Below, in pieces: positions 17,785 to 28,100 of a stretch of DNA of 64,000 nucleotides. The notes under the pieces are model-generated. The model did not search any database, was not told the origin of the DNA, and worked only from the letters and a program-made list of their open reading frames with translations. Made by a program: the position numbers and the translations under genes. The stretch comes from Shinella daejeonensis (GTDB lineage Bacteria > Pseudomonadota > Alphaproteobacteria > Rhizobiales > Rhizobiaceae). Position 1 is the first letter of the stretch. Each line of letters starts with the position of its first letter. The stretch covers positions 23,008 to 87,007 of the forward strand of contig NZ_JAHWXY010000013.1 in assembly GCF_024281235.1 (NCBI RefSeq). Reading direction: 5' to 3'.

Positions 17785-19335
17785 ATGCAGACGAATACGG
17801 CCCGGACGGCTGATGCATTTGCAAAAGGGGAAGACGCAGGACAGACGCTCCCGCAAGAAGGGGCTCAAGCGGGGACGACATCACAAATGAAGCATGATGC
17901 GCTTTTCGAACGGGTCAGCGCGCGCCTCAAGGCGCAGGTCGGGCCCGACGTCTTTGCGAGCTGGTTCGGCCGGCTCAAGATCCATTCCGTTTCCAGGAGC
18001 GTCGTCCGTCTTTCGGTCCCGACCACCTTCCTCAAGTCCTGGATCAACAATCGCTATCTCGATCTCATCACCAGTCTTTTCCAGCAGGAAGACGCGGAAA
18101 TCCTGAAGGTGGAGATTCTGGTCCGCAGCGCCATGCGCGGCACCCGCATCGCCGTCTCCGACGAGGCCGCCATCGAGCCGCCCGTTCAGCAGCCGTCGTC
18201 GCGCCGCGCGACCGGCGCCGCCCAGGTCGTTTCCCATGTGGCTGCGTCGCTCGCCGGCGCGGGCCAGCCGCGCCCGCAGCCGTCCGGCCCGCTCTTCGGC
18301 TCGCCGCTCGACCAGCGCTATACGTTCGACGCCTTCGTCGAGGGCACGTCGAACCGCGTTGCGCTCGCCGCGGCCCGCACCATCGCCGAAGCCGGCGCGG
18401 GAGCCGTGCGCTTCAATCCCCTCTTCATCCATTCGAGCGTCGGCCTCGGCAAGACGCATCTCCTTCAGGCGATCGCGATTGCGGCCCTCGCCAGCGCGCG
18501 CAATCCCCGCGTCGTCTATCTGACGGCGGAGTATTTCATGTGGCGCTTCGCGACCGCCATCAGGGACAATGATGCGCTGTCCCTGAAGGAGTCGCTGCGC
18601 AACATCGATCTGCTGGTCATCGACGACATGCAGTTCCTGCAAGGCAATTCCATCCAGAACGAATTCTGCCATTTGCTGAACATGCTGCTCGATTCCGCCA
18701 AGCAGGTGGTGGTCGCCGCCGACCGGGCGCCCTGGGAACTGGAATCGCTCGATCCGCGCGTTCGTTCGCGTCTCCAGGGCGGCGTCGCCATCGAGATGGA
18801 AGCGCCGGATTACGAGATGCGGCTTGAAATCCTCAAGCGCCGGCTCACGGTCGCGCAACAGGAGGACCACACGCTCGATATCCCCGTGGAAATCCTGAGC
18901 CATGTCGCGCGCAACATCACGGCAAGCGGACGCGAACTGGAGGGAGCCTTCAACCAGCTGCTGTTCCGACGGTCCTTCGAGCCCAATCTCACCATCGAAC
19001 GGGTCGACGAATTGCTCGGCCACCTGGTGGCCGCCGGCGAGCCGCGCCGTGTGCGCATCGAGGACATCCAGCGCGTCGTCGCCAAGCATTACAACGTCTC
19101 GCGCCAGGAACTCGTATCGAACCGTCGCACCCGCGTCATCGTCAAGCCGCGCCAGATCGCCATGTATCTGTCGAAGACGCTGACGCCGCGCTCCTTTCCA
19201 GAGATTGGCCGGCGTTTCGGCGGGCGCGACCACACGACGGTCCTGCATGCCGTGCGCAAGATCGAGGACCTGATCTCCGGCGATACCAAACTGAGCCATG
19301 AGATCGAGCTTCTGAAGCGGCTGATCAACGAATAG
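17785..19335 (+). CDS. dnaA: Chromosomal replication initiator protein DnaA
   Basis: 516 residues from ATG 17785. DnaA-ATP binds oriC and opens the duplex. Domain I (about 36-115) has [17 protein letters not shown]; a Pro/Ala-rich linker (120-175) follows; the AAA+ domain has Walker [11 protein letters not shown] at 216-225 and Walker B LLVIDD at 276-281; domain IV carries the DNA-binding signature [15 protein letters not shown] at 479-493. Start choice: AAAGG lies 8 bp before ATG 17785 and rhizobial DnaA often begins with MQ; an internal ATG at 17887 (MKHDALF) gives the core 482-residue form and remains possible. The long leader suggests complex control. Confidence 0.95.
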   Translation: MQTNTARTADAFAKGEDAGQTLPQEGAQAGTTSQMKHDALFERVSARLKAQVGPDVFASWFGRLKIHSVSRSVVRLSVPTTFLKSWINNRYLDLITSLFQQEDAEILKVEILVRSAMRGTRIAVSDEAAIEPPVQQPSSRRATGAAQVVSHVAASLAGAGQPRPQPSGPLFGSPLDQRYTFDAFVEGTSNRVALAAARTIAEAGAGAVRFNPLFIHSSVGLGKTHLLQAIAIAALASARNPRVVYLTAEYFMWRFATAIRDNDALSLKESLRNIDLLVIDDMQFLQGNSIQNEFCHLLNMLLDSAKQVVVAADRAPWELESLDPRVRSRLQGGVAIEMEAPDYEMRLEILKRRLTVAQQEDHTLDIPVEILSHVARNITASGRELEGAFNQLLFRRSFEPNLTIERVDELLGHLVAAGEPRRVRIEDIQRVVAKHYNVSRQELVSNRRTRVIVKPRQIAMYLSKTLTPRSFPEIGRRFGGRDHTTVLHAVRKIEDLISGDTKLSHEIELLKRLINE

Positions 19336-19456
19336 CCCCGTACCGCCGGGGTCGACGCTGTCCCGAAACGCCGTGCCGGACTTTCGTTCGCGCGCGGCGT
19401 TTCGTCTTTCGGGGGAAGGGGCCGAGGCAGGCACAGAGGGAAGGAAGAGACAGGCC

Positions 19457-19954
19457 GTGAAGCTTCTCGTCACCTATATGGAACTGCGGGCCGCGCCTGC
19501 GCCGCCGCCGCTGCGGCAGCCGGAGGGTGCGCTGCAACTCGCCCCCGAACGGCTTTCATACCAAGCCTATCTGTCGCTTTACCGCGACATCGGCGGCCCC
19601 TATTCGTGGGACCAGCGGCTGCGGATGCCCGCGGCGGCGCTTGCGGATATCCTGTCGCGGCCGACAACCGTCGCCTTCGTCATGCGCGAGGCGGGGCGTC
19701 CTGTCGGTCTGTGCGAATTCGATGCGGCGGATCCGGAAACGATCGAACTGACCCATTTCGGCCTTGTCCCGGAGGTTTACGGCCGGCGGCTCGGCCCCTT
19801 CCTGCTCGACAGCGGCTTGCGGGCGATGTGGACGTCCGGCGTGGGCCGTATCTGGCTCCGCACCGACACCAACGATCATCCCCGCGCGCAGAAAACCTAC
19901 GAGCGGGCGGGCTTCCGGCCCTATCTGCGGCAGGTCGAGGAGTTGCCCGACTGA
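19457..19954 (+). CDS. GNAT-family N-acetyltransferase
   Basis: 165 residues. The fold is visible as [21 protein letters not shown] (the acetyl-CoA loop is the VYGRRLGP part) and [21 protein letters not shown], the usual late beta-strand and Tyr-helix of GNAT enzymes. Substrate unknown. The start is GTG 19457, preceded by AGGAAGAG at about 11 bp; ATG 19478 is an alternative. Located 121 bp after dnaA on the same strand and convergent with hemW (19-bp gap). Confidence 0.78.
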   Translation: MKLLVTYMELRAAPAPPPLRQPEGALQLAPERLSYQAYLSLYRDIGGPYSWDQRLRMPAAALADILSRPTTVAFVMREAGRPVGLCEFDAADPETIELTHFGLVPEVYGRRLGPFLLDSGLRAMWTSGVGRIWLRTDTNDHPRAQKTYERAGFRPYLRQVEELPD

Positions 19955-19973
19955 TCGTCCGGGACGGCCGCCG

Positions 19974-21167
19974 TCAGCAGGCGAGATCGGCAACCACCGC
20001 GTCGAGGATGAGCATGCCGGCGGGTGTGCAGCGCAGCCGCGCGTTGCCGAGCCGCTCGATGAAGCCGTGCTCGATGAGGAACCGCTCCCGCTCCGGGTCG
20101 GGATCGCGCCCTGAAAGCATCTGCCAGCGGGCAAGGTCCACGCCCTCCTTGAGGCGAAGGCCCATCAGCAGCAGTTCGTCCGCCTGCTCTTCCGGTTGCA
20201 GGCGCTCCTGCTCGATCATGCCGTGGCCCGCCGTTTCGACGAGATGCAGCCAGCCCTCGGGATTGCGCTCGGTGGCCGTGGCGATCTTGCCGCCGGGGAT
20301 CGTCAGCCGGCCGTGCGCTCCCGGACCGATGCCGGCATAGTCGCCATAGCGCCAGTAGGTGAGGTTATGCCGGCTTTCCGCGCCCGGCCGGGCATGGTTG
20401 GAAACCTCATAGGCCGGCATGCCTTCGCGTTCGGTGATCGCCTGCGTCGCCTCATAGAGCAGGGCCGACTGGTCGCCGTCGGGAAGCACCAGCTTGCCGG
20501 CCTTGTGCAGGCCGTAGAAGGGGGTGCCTTCCTCCAGCGTCAGCTGGTAGAGCGACAGATGATCGACCGCGTAGGAGATCGCTTCCGTCAGTTCGCGGTC
20601 CCAGGCCTCGACGGTCTGGTTCGGCCGCGCGTAGATGAGGTCGAAGGACATCCGCGGGAAGATCTCGCGCGCCAGCCGGATTGCTTTCAGCGCATCCTCG
20701 ACGTCGTGCAGCCGGCCGAGGAACTTCAGGTCCGTGTCGTTCAGCGCCTGCACGCCGAGCGAAACCCGGTTGACGCCGGCGGCGCGATAGCCGCGGAACC
20801 GTTCCGCCTCGACGCTGGAGGGGTTGGCCTCCATGGTGATCTCGATGCCGTCGGGCACATGCCAATGGCGGGAAATCCCGTCGAGAACCGCGCCGACGGT
20901 CTCAGGGGCCATCAGCGACGGCGTGCCGCCGCCCATGAAGACGCTGGTGACGGTGCGGGGTCCCGAAAGCCGTCGCGCCACCGCCATTTCCCGGAGAAAG
21001 GCCTCGATGAAGCGCGGCTGGTCCACCGGCTGATGACGGACATGGCTGTTGAAATCGCAATAGGGGCACTTGGCGGCGCAGAACGGCCAGTGAATATAGA
21101 CGCCGAAGCCGGGATCGAGCGGGTCGATCGCCAGGCTCCGGCGGATATCGAAGGGCGTCGCCGCCAT
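19974..21167 (-). CDS. hemW: Radical SAM heme chaperone HemW
   Basis: 397 residues. HemW binds heme and helps insert it into respiratory enzymes; it was long annotated as coproporphyrinogen oxidase. The 4Fe-4S cysteines are C30, C34 and C37 in CAAKCPYCDF; phenylalanine replaces the fourth cysteine that true HemN has in its CxxxCxxCxC, which supports HemW. MGGGTPS and ANPSS follow as expected, and the C-terminal HemN_C domain is complete. It starts 4 bp after rdgB ends, the usual rph-rdgB-hemW order. Confidence 0.94.
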   Translation of the reverse strand: MAATPFDIRRSLAIDPLDPGFGVYIHWPFCAAKCPYCDFNSHVRHQPVDQPRFIEAFLREMAVARRLSGPRTVTSVFMGGGTPSLMAPETVGAVLDGISRHWHVPDGIEITMEANPSSVEAERFRGYRAAGVNRVSLGVQALNDTDLKFLGRLHDVEDALKAIRLAREIFPRMSFDLIYARPNQTVEAWDRELTEAISYAVDHLSLYQLTLEEGTPFYGLHKAGKLVLPDGDQSALLYEATQAITEREGMPAYEVSNHARPGAESRHNLTYWRYGDYAGIGPGAHGRLTIPGGKIATATERNPEGWLHLVETAGHGMIEQERLQPEEQADELLLMGLRLKEGVDLARWQMLSGRDPDPERERFLIEHGFIERLGNARLRCTPAGMLILDAVVADLAC

Positions 21168-21171
21168 GTCC

Positions 21172-21816
21172 TCAGGCCTTCAGGCAGGTTTCGACGAAAA
21201 GCCGGAAGGCCCGGGCGCGATGCGACAGGGCCGTCGGATCGCCGGGTTTCCAGCCGTGCTTTTCCTCCGCGCTCATTTCTCCGAAGGTCGTTTCGTGACC
21301 GTCCGGCTGGAAGACCGGATCGTAACCGAAGCCCCGGGCGCCGCGCGGCGGCCAGACGACCTGTCCCTCCACCTCGCCGCGGAACATCTCGGTATGCCCG
21401 TCCGGCCAGGCAAGGCAGAGCACCGAGACGAAGCGGGCGGTGCGGTCCTTCGCCGCGACGGCTCCCTTTTCGGCCAGCGCCTTTTCCACCTTCTCCATCG
21501 CCATGGAGAAATCACGTGTGCCATCCGCCTTCTCCGCCCAGTTCGCCGTATAGACGCCGGGGGCGCCGCCGAGGGCGTCGATGACGATGCCGGAATCGTC
21601 GGAAAGGGCCGGCAGGCCGGCGGCGCGGGCGGAGGCGAGCGCCTTGATCGCCGCATTTTCCTCGAAGGTCGTGCCGGTTTCCTCGGGTTCGTCGAACTTC
21701 AGATCGGCCGCCGAGCGGGCGGAAAAGCCGAAGGGGGCGATGAGATCCTCGATTTCGCGGATCTTGCCGGCATTGTGGCTGGCGACCACGATCGTCTTGG
21801 TTTCGAGCTTGCGCAT
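21172..21816 (-). CDS. rdgB: dITP/XTP pyrophosphatase (Ham1/RdgB)
   Basis: 214 residues. Hydrolyses non-canonical purine triphosphates such as dITP and XTP so they are not put into DNA or RNA. Marks: the N-terminal [14 protein letters not shown], the metal-binding [13 protein letters not shown] and the late FGYDPVF with SHRARAF. ATG 21816 ([15 protein letters not shown]) is the family start. Tightly spaced with hemW downstream and 17 bp after the VOC gene. Confidence 0.95.
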   Translation of the reverse strand: MRKLETKTIVVASHNAGKIREIEDLIAPFGFSARSAADLKFDEPEETGTTFEENAAIKALASARAAGLPALSDDSGIVIDALGGAPGVYTANWAEKADGTRDFSMAMEKVEKALAEKGAVAAKDRTARFVSVLCLAWPDGHTEMFRGEVEGQVVWPPRGARGFGYDPVFQPDGHETTFGEMSAEEKHGWKPGDPTALSHRARAFRLFVETCLKA

Positions 21817-21833
21817 GGCTTGGATGTCGTCTT

Positions 21834-22250
21834 TCAGGTGGTGGCCCAGAGGGCGGGTTCCGCACATTCGATACTATTGCCGGCGGGATCGCGGAAATAG
21901 ATGGAGCGCGCGCCGTTCGGCCAGCGGAAATCCGCTTCGATGGCGATGCCCGCTTCTACGAGCTTTTTCGCCCAGAAATCAAGATCGGCGGCGGCGACGC
22001 GGAAACAGACGTGCCCCGGGCCGCGCGCGCCATGCGGGGGAACGGGCAACCCCCCGGGCGATGGCGGCACGACCGTCGCCTGCGGGTTGAAGACCAGCAA
22101 CACACCGGCCCCGCACCGGAAGAACACGTGCCGGCCCTCGACCCGGACGATCCGCTCGAGTCCGAGCAGATCGCCGTAGAAGGCTTCCGCCGCATCGAGG
22201 TCCTTGGCGTAAAGCGCGGTTTCGAGGATGCCTTCGATTGCGGGGGGCAT
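21834..22250 (-). CDS. VOC (glyoxalase/bleomycin-resistance/dioxygenase) superfamily protein
   Basis: 138 residues with two beta-alpha-beta-beta-beta units. Seen: [22 protein letters not shown] at the first unit, GPGHVCFRV in the middle and [15 protein letters not shown] at the second, where His and Glu would bind metal. Family members isomerise, cleave or bind small molecules; the substrate is not predictable. It lies between rph and rdgB (12- and 17-bp gaps), so is probably co-transcribed with them. Confidence 0.85.
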   Translation of the reverse strand: MPPAIEGILETALYAKDLDAAEAFYGDLLGLERIVRVEGRHVFFRCGAGVLLVFNPQATVVPPSPGGLPVPPHGARGPGHVCFRVAAADLDFWAKKLVEAGIAIEADFRWPNGARSIYFRDPAGNSIECAEPALWATT

Positions 22251-22262
22251 CGGTGTCTCCCG

Positions 22263-22979
22263 TCAGGCGATCGCCTGTTTCTGGAGGTCGACCAGTTCGG
22301 CGATGCCGGCGCGGGCAAGCGACAGCAGGCCGGCGAATTCCTCTTCGCTGAAGGGCTTGCCCTCGGCGGTGCCCTGGATCTCGACGATTCCGCCCGTTCC
22401 GGTCATCACGAAATTGGCGTCGGTCTCGGCGGCGGAATCCTCCAGATAGTCGAGGTCGATGATCGTCTGATTGGCGAAAATGCCGCAGGAAATGGCGGCG
22501 ATATGATCCTTCAGCACCTTGTCGGCCTTGATCATGCTACGCGTTTCCATCCATTTCAGGCAGTCGTGCAGCGCTACCCATGCCCCGGTGATCGCGGCGG
22601 TGCGCGTGCCGCCATCGGCCTGGATCACATCGCAATCGATGGTGATCTGCCGCTCGCCGAGCGCTTCCAGATCGACCACCGCACGAAGCGACCGGCCGAT
22701 CAGGCGCTGGATTTCCTGCGTGCGCCCGCCCTGCTTGCCGGCGGCCGCCTCGCGGCGCATGCGCTCGCCGGTGGCGCGCGGCAGCATGCCGTATTCGGCG
22801 GTCACCCAGCCCTTGCCGCTGTTGCGCAGCCATGGCGGCGTTTTCTCCTCCAGGCTCGCCGTCACCAGCACATGGGTATCGCCGAAGCGGATGAGGCATG
22901 AGCCTTCGGCGTGCTTTGAAATGTTGCGCTCGAAGGAAATCTTGCGCATTTGATCGGTTTTTCTGCCGGACGGCCGCAT
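22263..22979 (-). CDS. rph: Ribonuclease PH
   Basis: 238 residues, standard size. A phosphorolytic 3'-5' exoribonuclease that trims tRNA 3' ends. Marks include [38 protein letters not shown], the phosphate-site residues in [18 protein letters not shown] and the closing [18 protein letters not shown] 22979 is the normal family start. First gene of rph-VOC-rdgB-hemW and divergent from hrcA (152-bp gap). Confidence 0.96.
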   Translation of the reverse strand: MRPSGRKTDQMRKISFERNISKHAEGSCLIRFGDTHVLVTASLEEKTPPWLRNSGKGWVTAEYGMLPRATGERMRREAAAGKQGGRTQEIQRLIGRSLRAVVDLEALGERQITIDCDVIQADGGTRTAAITGAWVALHDCLKWMETRSMIKADKVLKDHIAAISCGIFANQTIIDLDYLEDSAAETDANFVMTGTGGIVEIQGTAEGKPFSEEEFAGLLSLARAGIAELVDLQKQAIA

Positions 22980-23131
22980 GGCGAACTCCTGATGTCAGTA
23001 TCCGGATGGTGCTTTAGACCAGAACGGCGCTCGTGGGAATGCAATGGCGGCGCATGCCGGCAGAATCCCTTTCACGGCGGGGGCGAAATCACTATATTCC
23101 CTTTCGATATGAGGCATGTGGAGCAGTGGTT

Positions 23132-24208
23132 GTGAAAAGATCTTCCGGAGAGGACCGACAGGCGGCGCTCGATGAGCGCTCCGGTGAGATCTTCCGCCGG
23201 ATTGTCGAAAGCTATCTGGAAAGCGGCGAGCCGCTCGGCTCGCGGAACCTGTCGCGTATCCTGCCGATGTCGTTGTCGCCCGCCTCCGTGCGCAATGTGA
23301 TGAGCGACCTGGAAGACCTCGGCCTGATCTATTCGCCGCATGTCAGCGCCGGCCGCCTTCCCACCCAGATGGGGTTGCGCTTCTTCGTCGACGCCTTCAT
23401 GCAGGTGGGCAATATTTCCGCCGAGGACCGGGCCTCCATCGAGCGGCACGTCCGCCCCCGTTCCGAAAAGCACGATGCCGTCGAGACGATGATGAACGAG
23501 GCGAGCCGGGCGCTGTCCGGCATGTCGCGCGGCGCGGGCCTGGTCATCACCACCAAGAACGACGCGGTGCTGAAACATGTCGAATTCATCCGGCTGGAGC
23601 CGACCAAGGCGCTGGTCGTTCTTGTCGGCGATCACGATCAGGTGGAAAACCGGATCATCGAACTGCCAGCCGGGGTGACCGGTTCGCAACTGACGGAGGC
23701 AGCCAATTTTCTTAACGCGCATCTTTCCGGCAGCACGCTGGTGGAGGCGCGCGCCCAGCTGGAGACGCTGCGTGGCGAGATCAGCCGCGAACTCGACCAG
23801 CTTTCGCGCGACCTGGTGGAGAGCGGCCTTGCGCTGTGGTCCGGTGGACTTGATGACGGCAAGCCGACACGGCTTATCGTGCGCGGCCGGGCCAACCTGC
23901 TGGAAGGGCTTGCCGGCGAGGAGGATATCGATCGGCTGCGTATGCTTTTTGACGACCTCGAGCGCAAGGACAGCCTGATCGAACTGCTCAATCTCGCCGA
24001 AAGCGGTCCGGGCGTGCGCATTTTCATCGGCTCTGAAAACAAGCTCTTCTCGCTGTCCGGCTCCTCGCTCATCGTTGCGCCCTATCGCGACGGCGACGAG
24101 AAGATCGTCGGCGCCGTCGGCGTCATCGGGCCGACGCGGCTCAATTATTCGCGGATCGTGCCGATGGTCGATTATACCGCGCAACTGATGTCGCGATTGT
24201 CGCGATAG
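23132..24208 (+). CDS. hrcA: Heat-inducible transcription repressor HrcA
   Basis: 358 residues. HrcA binds CIRCE operators and represses groESL in alphaproteobacteria, with GroEL helping its folding. The N-terminal winged helix has [20 protein letters not shown] and [18 protein letters not shown]; the C-terminal dimerisation part has [17 protein letters not shown] and VVAPYR-like [23 protein letters not shown] 23132 is chosen since GGAG at 23119-23122 is 9 bp before it; GTG 23126 is in frame but too close to the SD. No CIRCE is seen here. Next gene is grpE, 99 bp away. Confidence 0.94.
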   Translation: MKRSSGEDRQAALDERSGEIFRRIVESYLESGEPLGSRNLSRILPMSLSPASVRNVMSDLEDLGLIYSPHVSAGRLPTQMGLRFFVDAFMQVGNISAEDRASIERHVRPRSEKHDAVETMMNEASRALSGMSRGAGLVITTKNDAVLKHVEFIRLEPTKALVVLVGDHDQVENRIIELPAGVTGSQLTEAANFLNAHLSGSTLVEARAQLETLRGEISRELDQLSRDLVESGLALWSGGLDDGKPTRLIVRGRANLLEGLAGEEDIDRLRMLFDDLERKDSLIELLNLAESGPGVRIFIGSENKLFSLSGSSLIVAPYRDGDEKIVGAVGVIGPTRLNYSRIVPMVDYTAQLMSRLSR

Positions 24209-24307
24209 AGCGGGCGCCCGGCCGTAATCCGCCACGCCACCCTTGATTTTTCAGGATCAAAGCTCGATATCGGGCCTAATCAAAGATCATGCAACTCGGA
24301 GTACGTC

Positions 24308-24925
24308 ATGACCGACGAGACTAGGAAACCCGGACCTGACGAAGTTACGGAAAACGCGGCAGCGGAAGAAGCCGCCGCAATGGAGCCGGCTGAGGCAAGC
24401 GAGGCCTCGCCCGATCCGCTGGAGACGCTGCGCGCGGAAAATGCCGACCTCAGGGACAAGTATCTTCGCCTTGCCGCTGAGATGGAAAACCTGCGCCGCC
24501 GCACCGAGCGGGACGTGAAGGATGCGAAATCCTATTCGATCGCCGCCTTCGCGCGCGACATGCTGGCGGTGTCGGACGACCTGCGACGTGCGCTGGACGC
24601 GATTCCGGCCGAGACGCGGGAAGGCGGAGAGATCGGCTTCAAGGCGCTGGCGGAAGGCGTGGAGCTGACCGAACGCTCCATGCTGACGGCGCTCGAGCGC
24701 CACGGCGTCACTCGGATCGATCCGACCGGCGAGAAATTCGACCCCCATTTCCATCAGGCCATGTTCGAGGTGCCGAACCCGGATGTGGCCAGCGGCACGG
24801 TCGTGCAGGTCGTTCAGGCAGGCTATGTCATCGGGGAGCGCGTTCTGCGCCCGGCGATGGTCGGCGTGTCGAAGGGCGGGCCGAAGGCGCCTGCCGCCCA
24901 GGTCGACGCATCCGCTCAGGCCTGA
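24308..24925 (+). CDS. grpE: Nucleotide exchange factor GrpE
   Basis: 205 residues. GrpE releases ADP from DnaK and acts as a thermosensor of the DnaK system. A 45-residue acidic Ala/Glu-rich tail is followed by a long coiled coil (about 45-95, [20 protein letters not shown]) and the beta-domain with [23 protein letters not shown] and [15 protein letters not shown]. It follows hrcA on the same strand, the usual hrcA-grpE pair, and ends at a strong bidirectional terminator. Confidence 0.96.
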   Translation: MTDETRKPGPDEVTENAAAEEAAAMEPAEASEASPDPLETLRAENADLRDKYLRLAAEMENLRRRTERDVKDAKSYSIAAFARDMLAVSDDLRRALDAIPAETREGGEIGFKALAEGVELTERSMLTALERHGVTRIDPTGEKFDPHFHQAMFEVPNPDVASGTVVQVVQAGYVIGERVLRPAMVGVSKGGPKAPAAQVDASAQA

Positions 24926-24944
24926 GTCGACCCCTGCCGGGAAT

Positions 24945-24978
24945 ATGAAAACGGCGGCCCGCAGGCCGCCGTTTTCAT
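24945..24978. terminator. Bidirectional terminator between grpE and ptsN
   Basis: A perfect 15-bp stem ATGAAAACGGCGGCC/GGCCGCCGTTTTCAT with a CGCA loop. The A-run and T-run flank a GC core, so it works for both strands. It lies 19 bp after grpE and 28 bp after ptsN. Confidence 0.85.
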
Positions 24979-25006
24979 GTCTGCCGTATCTTTCATTCCG
25001 CGCGGC

Positions 25007-25468
25007 TCAGGCGGCGGAGGCGTGCTCCTCGCTGAGGCATGCGTAAATGGCGCTTTCGCTTTCCGACGTGCGCAGCTTGGCCACCATGGCGGGATCGCGC
25101 AGCACGCGGGCGATGCGCGACAACGCCTTCAGGTGATCGGCTCCGGCGCCTTCAGGCGCAAGGAGGAGGAAGACGAGGTCGACCGGCTGGTCGTCCAGCG
25201 CCTCGAAGTCGACCGGGGTTTCCAGCCGTGCGAAGATGCCGGTGATCTGCGACAGTTCCTTCAGCTTGCCGTGCGGGATGGCGATGCCGTTTCCCACCCC
25301 GGTCGAGCCGAGCCGTTCGCGCTGGAGAATGACGTCGAAAATCTCGCGTTCCGCAATGCCGGTGATCTTCGCCGCCTTTGCCGCCAGTTCCTGAAGCAAT
25401 TGCTTCTTGGAACTGACCTTCATCGCTGGGATAATCGCACTCTGCTGTAGCAAACCTGCCAATGCCAT
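25007..25468 (-). CDS. ptsN: Nitrogen PTS enzyme IIA (EIIA-Ntr)
   Basis: 153 residues of the mannitol/fructose-type EIIA fold. EIIA-Ntr is phosphorylated through PtsP and NPr and controls potassium transport, nitrogen and stress responses in rhizobia. The phosphoryl-accepting histidine is H66 in GNGIAIPHGK. Ends with IYACLSEEHASAA. ATG 25468 is the best start (MALAGLLQQ), with an earlier non-conserved frame rejected. It follows hpf and rpoN, the classic rpoN-hpf-ptsN cluster. Confidence 0.95.
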   Translation of the reverse strand: MALAGLLQQSAIIPAMKVSSKKQLLQELAAKAAKITGIAEREIFDVILQRERLGSTGVGNGIAIPHGKLKELSQITGIFARLETPVDFEALDDQPVDLVFLLLAPEGAGADHLKALSRIARVLRDPAMVAKLRTSESESAIYACLSEEHASAA

Positions 25469-25544
25469 GCTTCTGTCCTCGTGAGCCTTGTGAAGGAATC
25501 GAAGAGGCATGACGCCGGCGTCGCCGGCCTCATGCCTCCCTCAC

Positions 25545-26120
25545 TCAGCCTTTGATACTGGCCGTGTCGATCCAGCCAATATTGCCGTCGTTGCGTCGGA
25601 AGACGACGTTCAGTTGCTCCGTCCCGGCGTTGCGGAAGAGAAGAACCGGCTCGTCCGTCATGTCGAGCGCCATGACGGCGCCGGCGACGGACAGGGTGCG
25701 CAGCTGCTTCGTGCTTTCCGCCACGATGGTCGGGGCGTAGTCTGCCGGAAGCTCTTCAGCCTCGTCCGGAGTGGAATCGGTTACCGAATAGGCGACTTCC
25801 GCGAAGGCGTGGTAACCGTTGGTGCCGTAATGGTCCTTCAGCTTGCGCTTGTAACGGCGCAGGCGCTTCTCGATTCGTTCGGAGGCGGCCTGGAAAGCGG
25901 CCAGCGGCTCGTTGGCCTCACCATTCGCCTGGAGGGTCGTGCCCGTGTCGAGGTGCAGCCGGCAGTCCGCGACGAAGCGGGATCCGGCTTTCTCCACGAT
26001 GACCTGGCTTGAATATCCCCCGTCGAAATATTTGGTTACGGCTTCCCCGATCTGGTCCTCGATACGCTGACGGAATGCATCGCCGATTTCCATATGCTTA
26101 CCGGATACACGCACACTCAT
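25545..26120 (-). CDS. hpf: Long-form ribosome hibernation promoting factor
   Basis: 191 residues, so a long HPF with an N-terminal S30AE domain (about 1-100; MSVRVSGKHMEIGDAFRQRI, then a KRLRRYKRKLKDHY segment) and a C-terminal dimerisation domain (about 135-191; ESTKQLRTLSVAGAVMALDM and EQLNVVFRRNDGNIGWIDT). Long HPF dimerises 70S ribosomes into inactive 100S particles in stationary phase. ATG 26120 has GAGAGGAA about 6 bp before it. It sits 247 bp after rpoN; that gap likely holds its own promoter. Confidence 0.94.
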   Translation of the reverse strand: MSVRVSGKHMEIGDAFRQRIEDQIGEAVTKYFDGGYSSQVIVEKAGSRFVADCRLHLDTGTTLQANGEANEPLAAFQAASERIEKRLRRYKRKLKDHYGTNGYHAFAEVAYSVTDSTPDEAEELPADYAPTIVAESTKQLRTLSVAGAVMALDMTDEPVLLFRNAGTEQLNVVFRRNDGNIGWIDTASIKG

Positions 26121-26367
26121 GGAGTTTCCTCTCTTGTTGTGGTCTGCGCGTAGCAGTCTATTCCAACCGCTCCCGCGTTCCAAGCTCTTGACACATGCGA
26201 CGGATCATTCGGCGCATGGTTTCAAAAAGCCGGATATGTCAGGGAATGGTTCGCCTTCTCTTCGAATTTGCGGGGGCCATTAGACCGTTCGGGGGGCAAA
26301 GTCAATCCGCTGGCAAACCGCGCCCGCCTGCCTTGCTTGCGGCGATTCGCGGTTTTGGCCCCGTTTT

Positions 26368-27924
26368 TCAGGGATTGCCCGCCCTGGCTCGCGCCTTCTT
26401 CTCCCGCCGGCGCTCCACGGAAGAGGGGATGTTCATCGTATCGCGATATTTCGCGACGGTGCGGCGGGCGAGCTTGATGCCCTCCTCGCCAAGCCGGGTG
26501 ACGATGTCGTCGTCGGAAAGAACCGAATCGGCGGTCTCCGCTGCGATGAGGGTGCGGATATGGTGGCGCACCGATTCGGCGGAATGGGTGTCGCCGCCTT
26601 CCGCCGAGCCGATTGAAACCGTGAAAAAATACTTGAGTTCGAACAGGCCGCGCGGCGTCAGCATGTATTTGTTGGCGGTCACGCGGCTGATGGTTGATTC
26701 GTGCATGCCGATGGCGTCGGCGACCGCCTTGAGGGTGAGGGGCCGGAGGTGCCGGATCCCGTCGATCAGGAAAGCATCCTGCCGGCGGACGATTTCGCTT
26801 GCCACCTTCAGGATCGTGCGCGCCCTCTGGTCGAGGCTGCGCGTCAGCCAGTTCGCCGTCTGGAGGCATTCGTCGAGGAAGGCCTTGTCCCGGCCGTCCC
26901 GGCCGTCGCGGCTGGCGCGGCTCGATACGGCAGCGTAGTAATCGCGGTTGACGAGCACCCGCGGCAGGGCGTCGGGATTGAGTTCCACCTGCCAGCTTCC
27001 GTCGGCTGCGGCGCTGACGAGAACGTCCGGCACGACCGTCTCGCTGCTCGCCGTCTCGAAGCGCAGGCCGGGACGGGGATCGAGCGCGCGGATTTCCGCC
27101 AGCATGTCGATGAGATCTTCCTCGTCCACGCCGCACAGCTTCCCGAGGGTCGTGAAGTCGCGCCGGGCGAGGAGGTCCAGATTGTCGATCAGCGTCGCCA
27201 TCGCCGGATCGAGCCGGTCGCGGGCCCTGAGCTGAAGGGCGAGGCATTCGCCGAGCGAGCGGGCGAAGACGCCGGTAGGCTCCGCTTCCTGCAGGCGCGC
27301 AAGAACGCGTTCGGCGGCGGTTTCCGCCACGCCGAGCCGCAAGGCCGCTTCCGCCGGCGTGCCGCGCAGGTAGCCGGCGTCGTCGAGGTGGTCGAGGAAG
27401 TGAAGGGCGACGAGACGGTCGGCCGGATTGTCGAAAAGGAAGGCGATCTGCTCTTCGATCACGTCCCGCAGCGTCTTGCGGTAGGCGAGGAAGGTGTCGA
27501 GATCGGCCGCCTCGCCGCCTTCGCCGCCGGGCATGGATTTCCACTGTCCGAGCAGTTCCGGCGCATCTGCGGCGCGGGGTCCCGCATCGTCGGGAAAGAT
27601 GTTGTCGAGCCCCCCGTCGAAACTGTCGCCGGGCCGGTCGGCGTCGCCGGACGTCGCGGAATCGTAAAGATCGGCCTGCTCGTCGCCATCGCCCCGCGGC
27701 GCGCGCTCCTCATCCGGCGTCGGATAATCCGTCGCCGCCGGGAGCCTGTCCTGTCCATCCTCGTCGTCGGCAGGTTCAAGCAGGGGGTTGCGCTCGATTT
27801 CCTGTTCGATGAAACGGGCAAGTTCCAGATGGGTCATCTGCAACAGCCGGATCGACTGCATCAGTTGCGGCGTCATGACCAGCGACTGGCTTTGCCTCAG
27901 GATGAGGCCGGGGGCGAGGGTCAT
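26368..27924 (-). CDS. rpoN: RNA polymerase sigma-54 factor
   Basis: 518 residues. Sigma-54 recognises -24/-12 promoters and needs enhancer-binding proteins; in rhizobia it serves nitrogen fixation, dicarboxylate transport and nitrogen assimilation. Region I is Gln/Leu-rich (LRQSQSLVMTPQLMQSIRLL from about residue 8), followed by an acidic linker (about 50-110), the core-binding domain, the HTH and the RpoN box ARRTVAKYR at 486-494. ATG 27924 begins MTLAPGLILRQSQS, the conserved family start. A weak promoter CTTGAC (28018-28023, minus) is about 95 bp upstream. Confidence 0.97.
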   Translation of the reverse strand: MTLAPGLILRQSQSLVMTPQLMQSIRLLQMTHLELARFIEQEIERNPLLEPADDEDGQDRLPAATDYPTPDEERAPRGDGDEQADLYDSATSGDADRPGDSFDGGLDNIFPDDAGPRAADAPELLGQWKSMPGGEGGEAADLDTFLAYRKTLRDVIEEQIAFLFDNPADRLVALHFLDHLDDAGYLRGTPAEAALRLGVAETAAERVLARLQEAEPTGVFARSLGECLALQLRARDRLDPAMATLIDNLDLLARRDFTTLGKLCGVDEEDLIDMLAEIRALDPRPGLRFETASSETVVPDVLVSAAADGSWQVELNPDALPRVLVNRDYYAAVSSRASRDGRDGRDKAFLDECLQTANWLTRSLDQRARTILKVASEIVRRQDAFLIDGIRHLRPLTLKAVADAIGMHESTISRVTANKYMLTPRGLFELKYFFTVSIGSAEGGDTHSAESVRHHIRTLIAAETADSVLSDDDIVTRLGEEGIKLARRTVAKYRDTMNIPSSVERRREKKARARAGNP

Positions 27925-28100
27925 GGCCGCGTTTCTCTCCGGCGGTTTCCCGGCGCAGCCACCGTGGCGGCGCGGAAGATCTAACTGGCCCGGAAATTGC
28001 TTGTTTTGACGGTTCAGGTCAAGATGGACGCACGTGTGCATCGCCACGCCGCCCCGGGGCGGCCGGACCGGCATGAGACGATGTCGCCGGTTACAAGATG

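Noticed and set aside
22980..23131. CIRCE operator upstream of hrcA
   Set aside because: No TTAGCACTC-N9-GAGTGCTAA match in the rph-hrcA gap.
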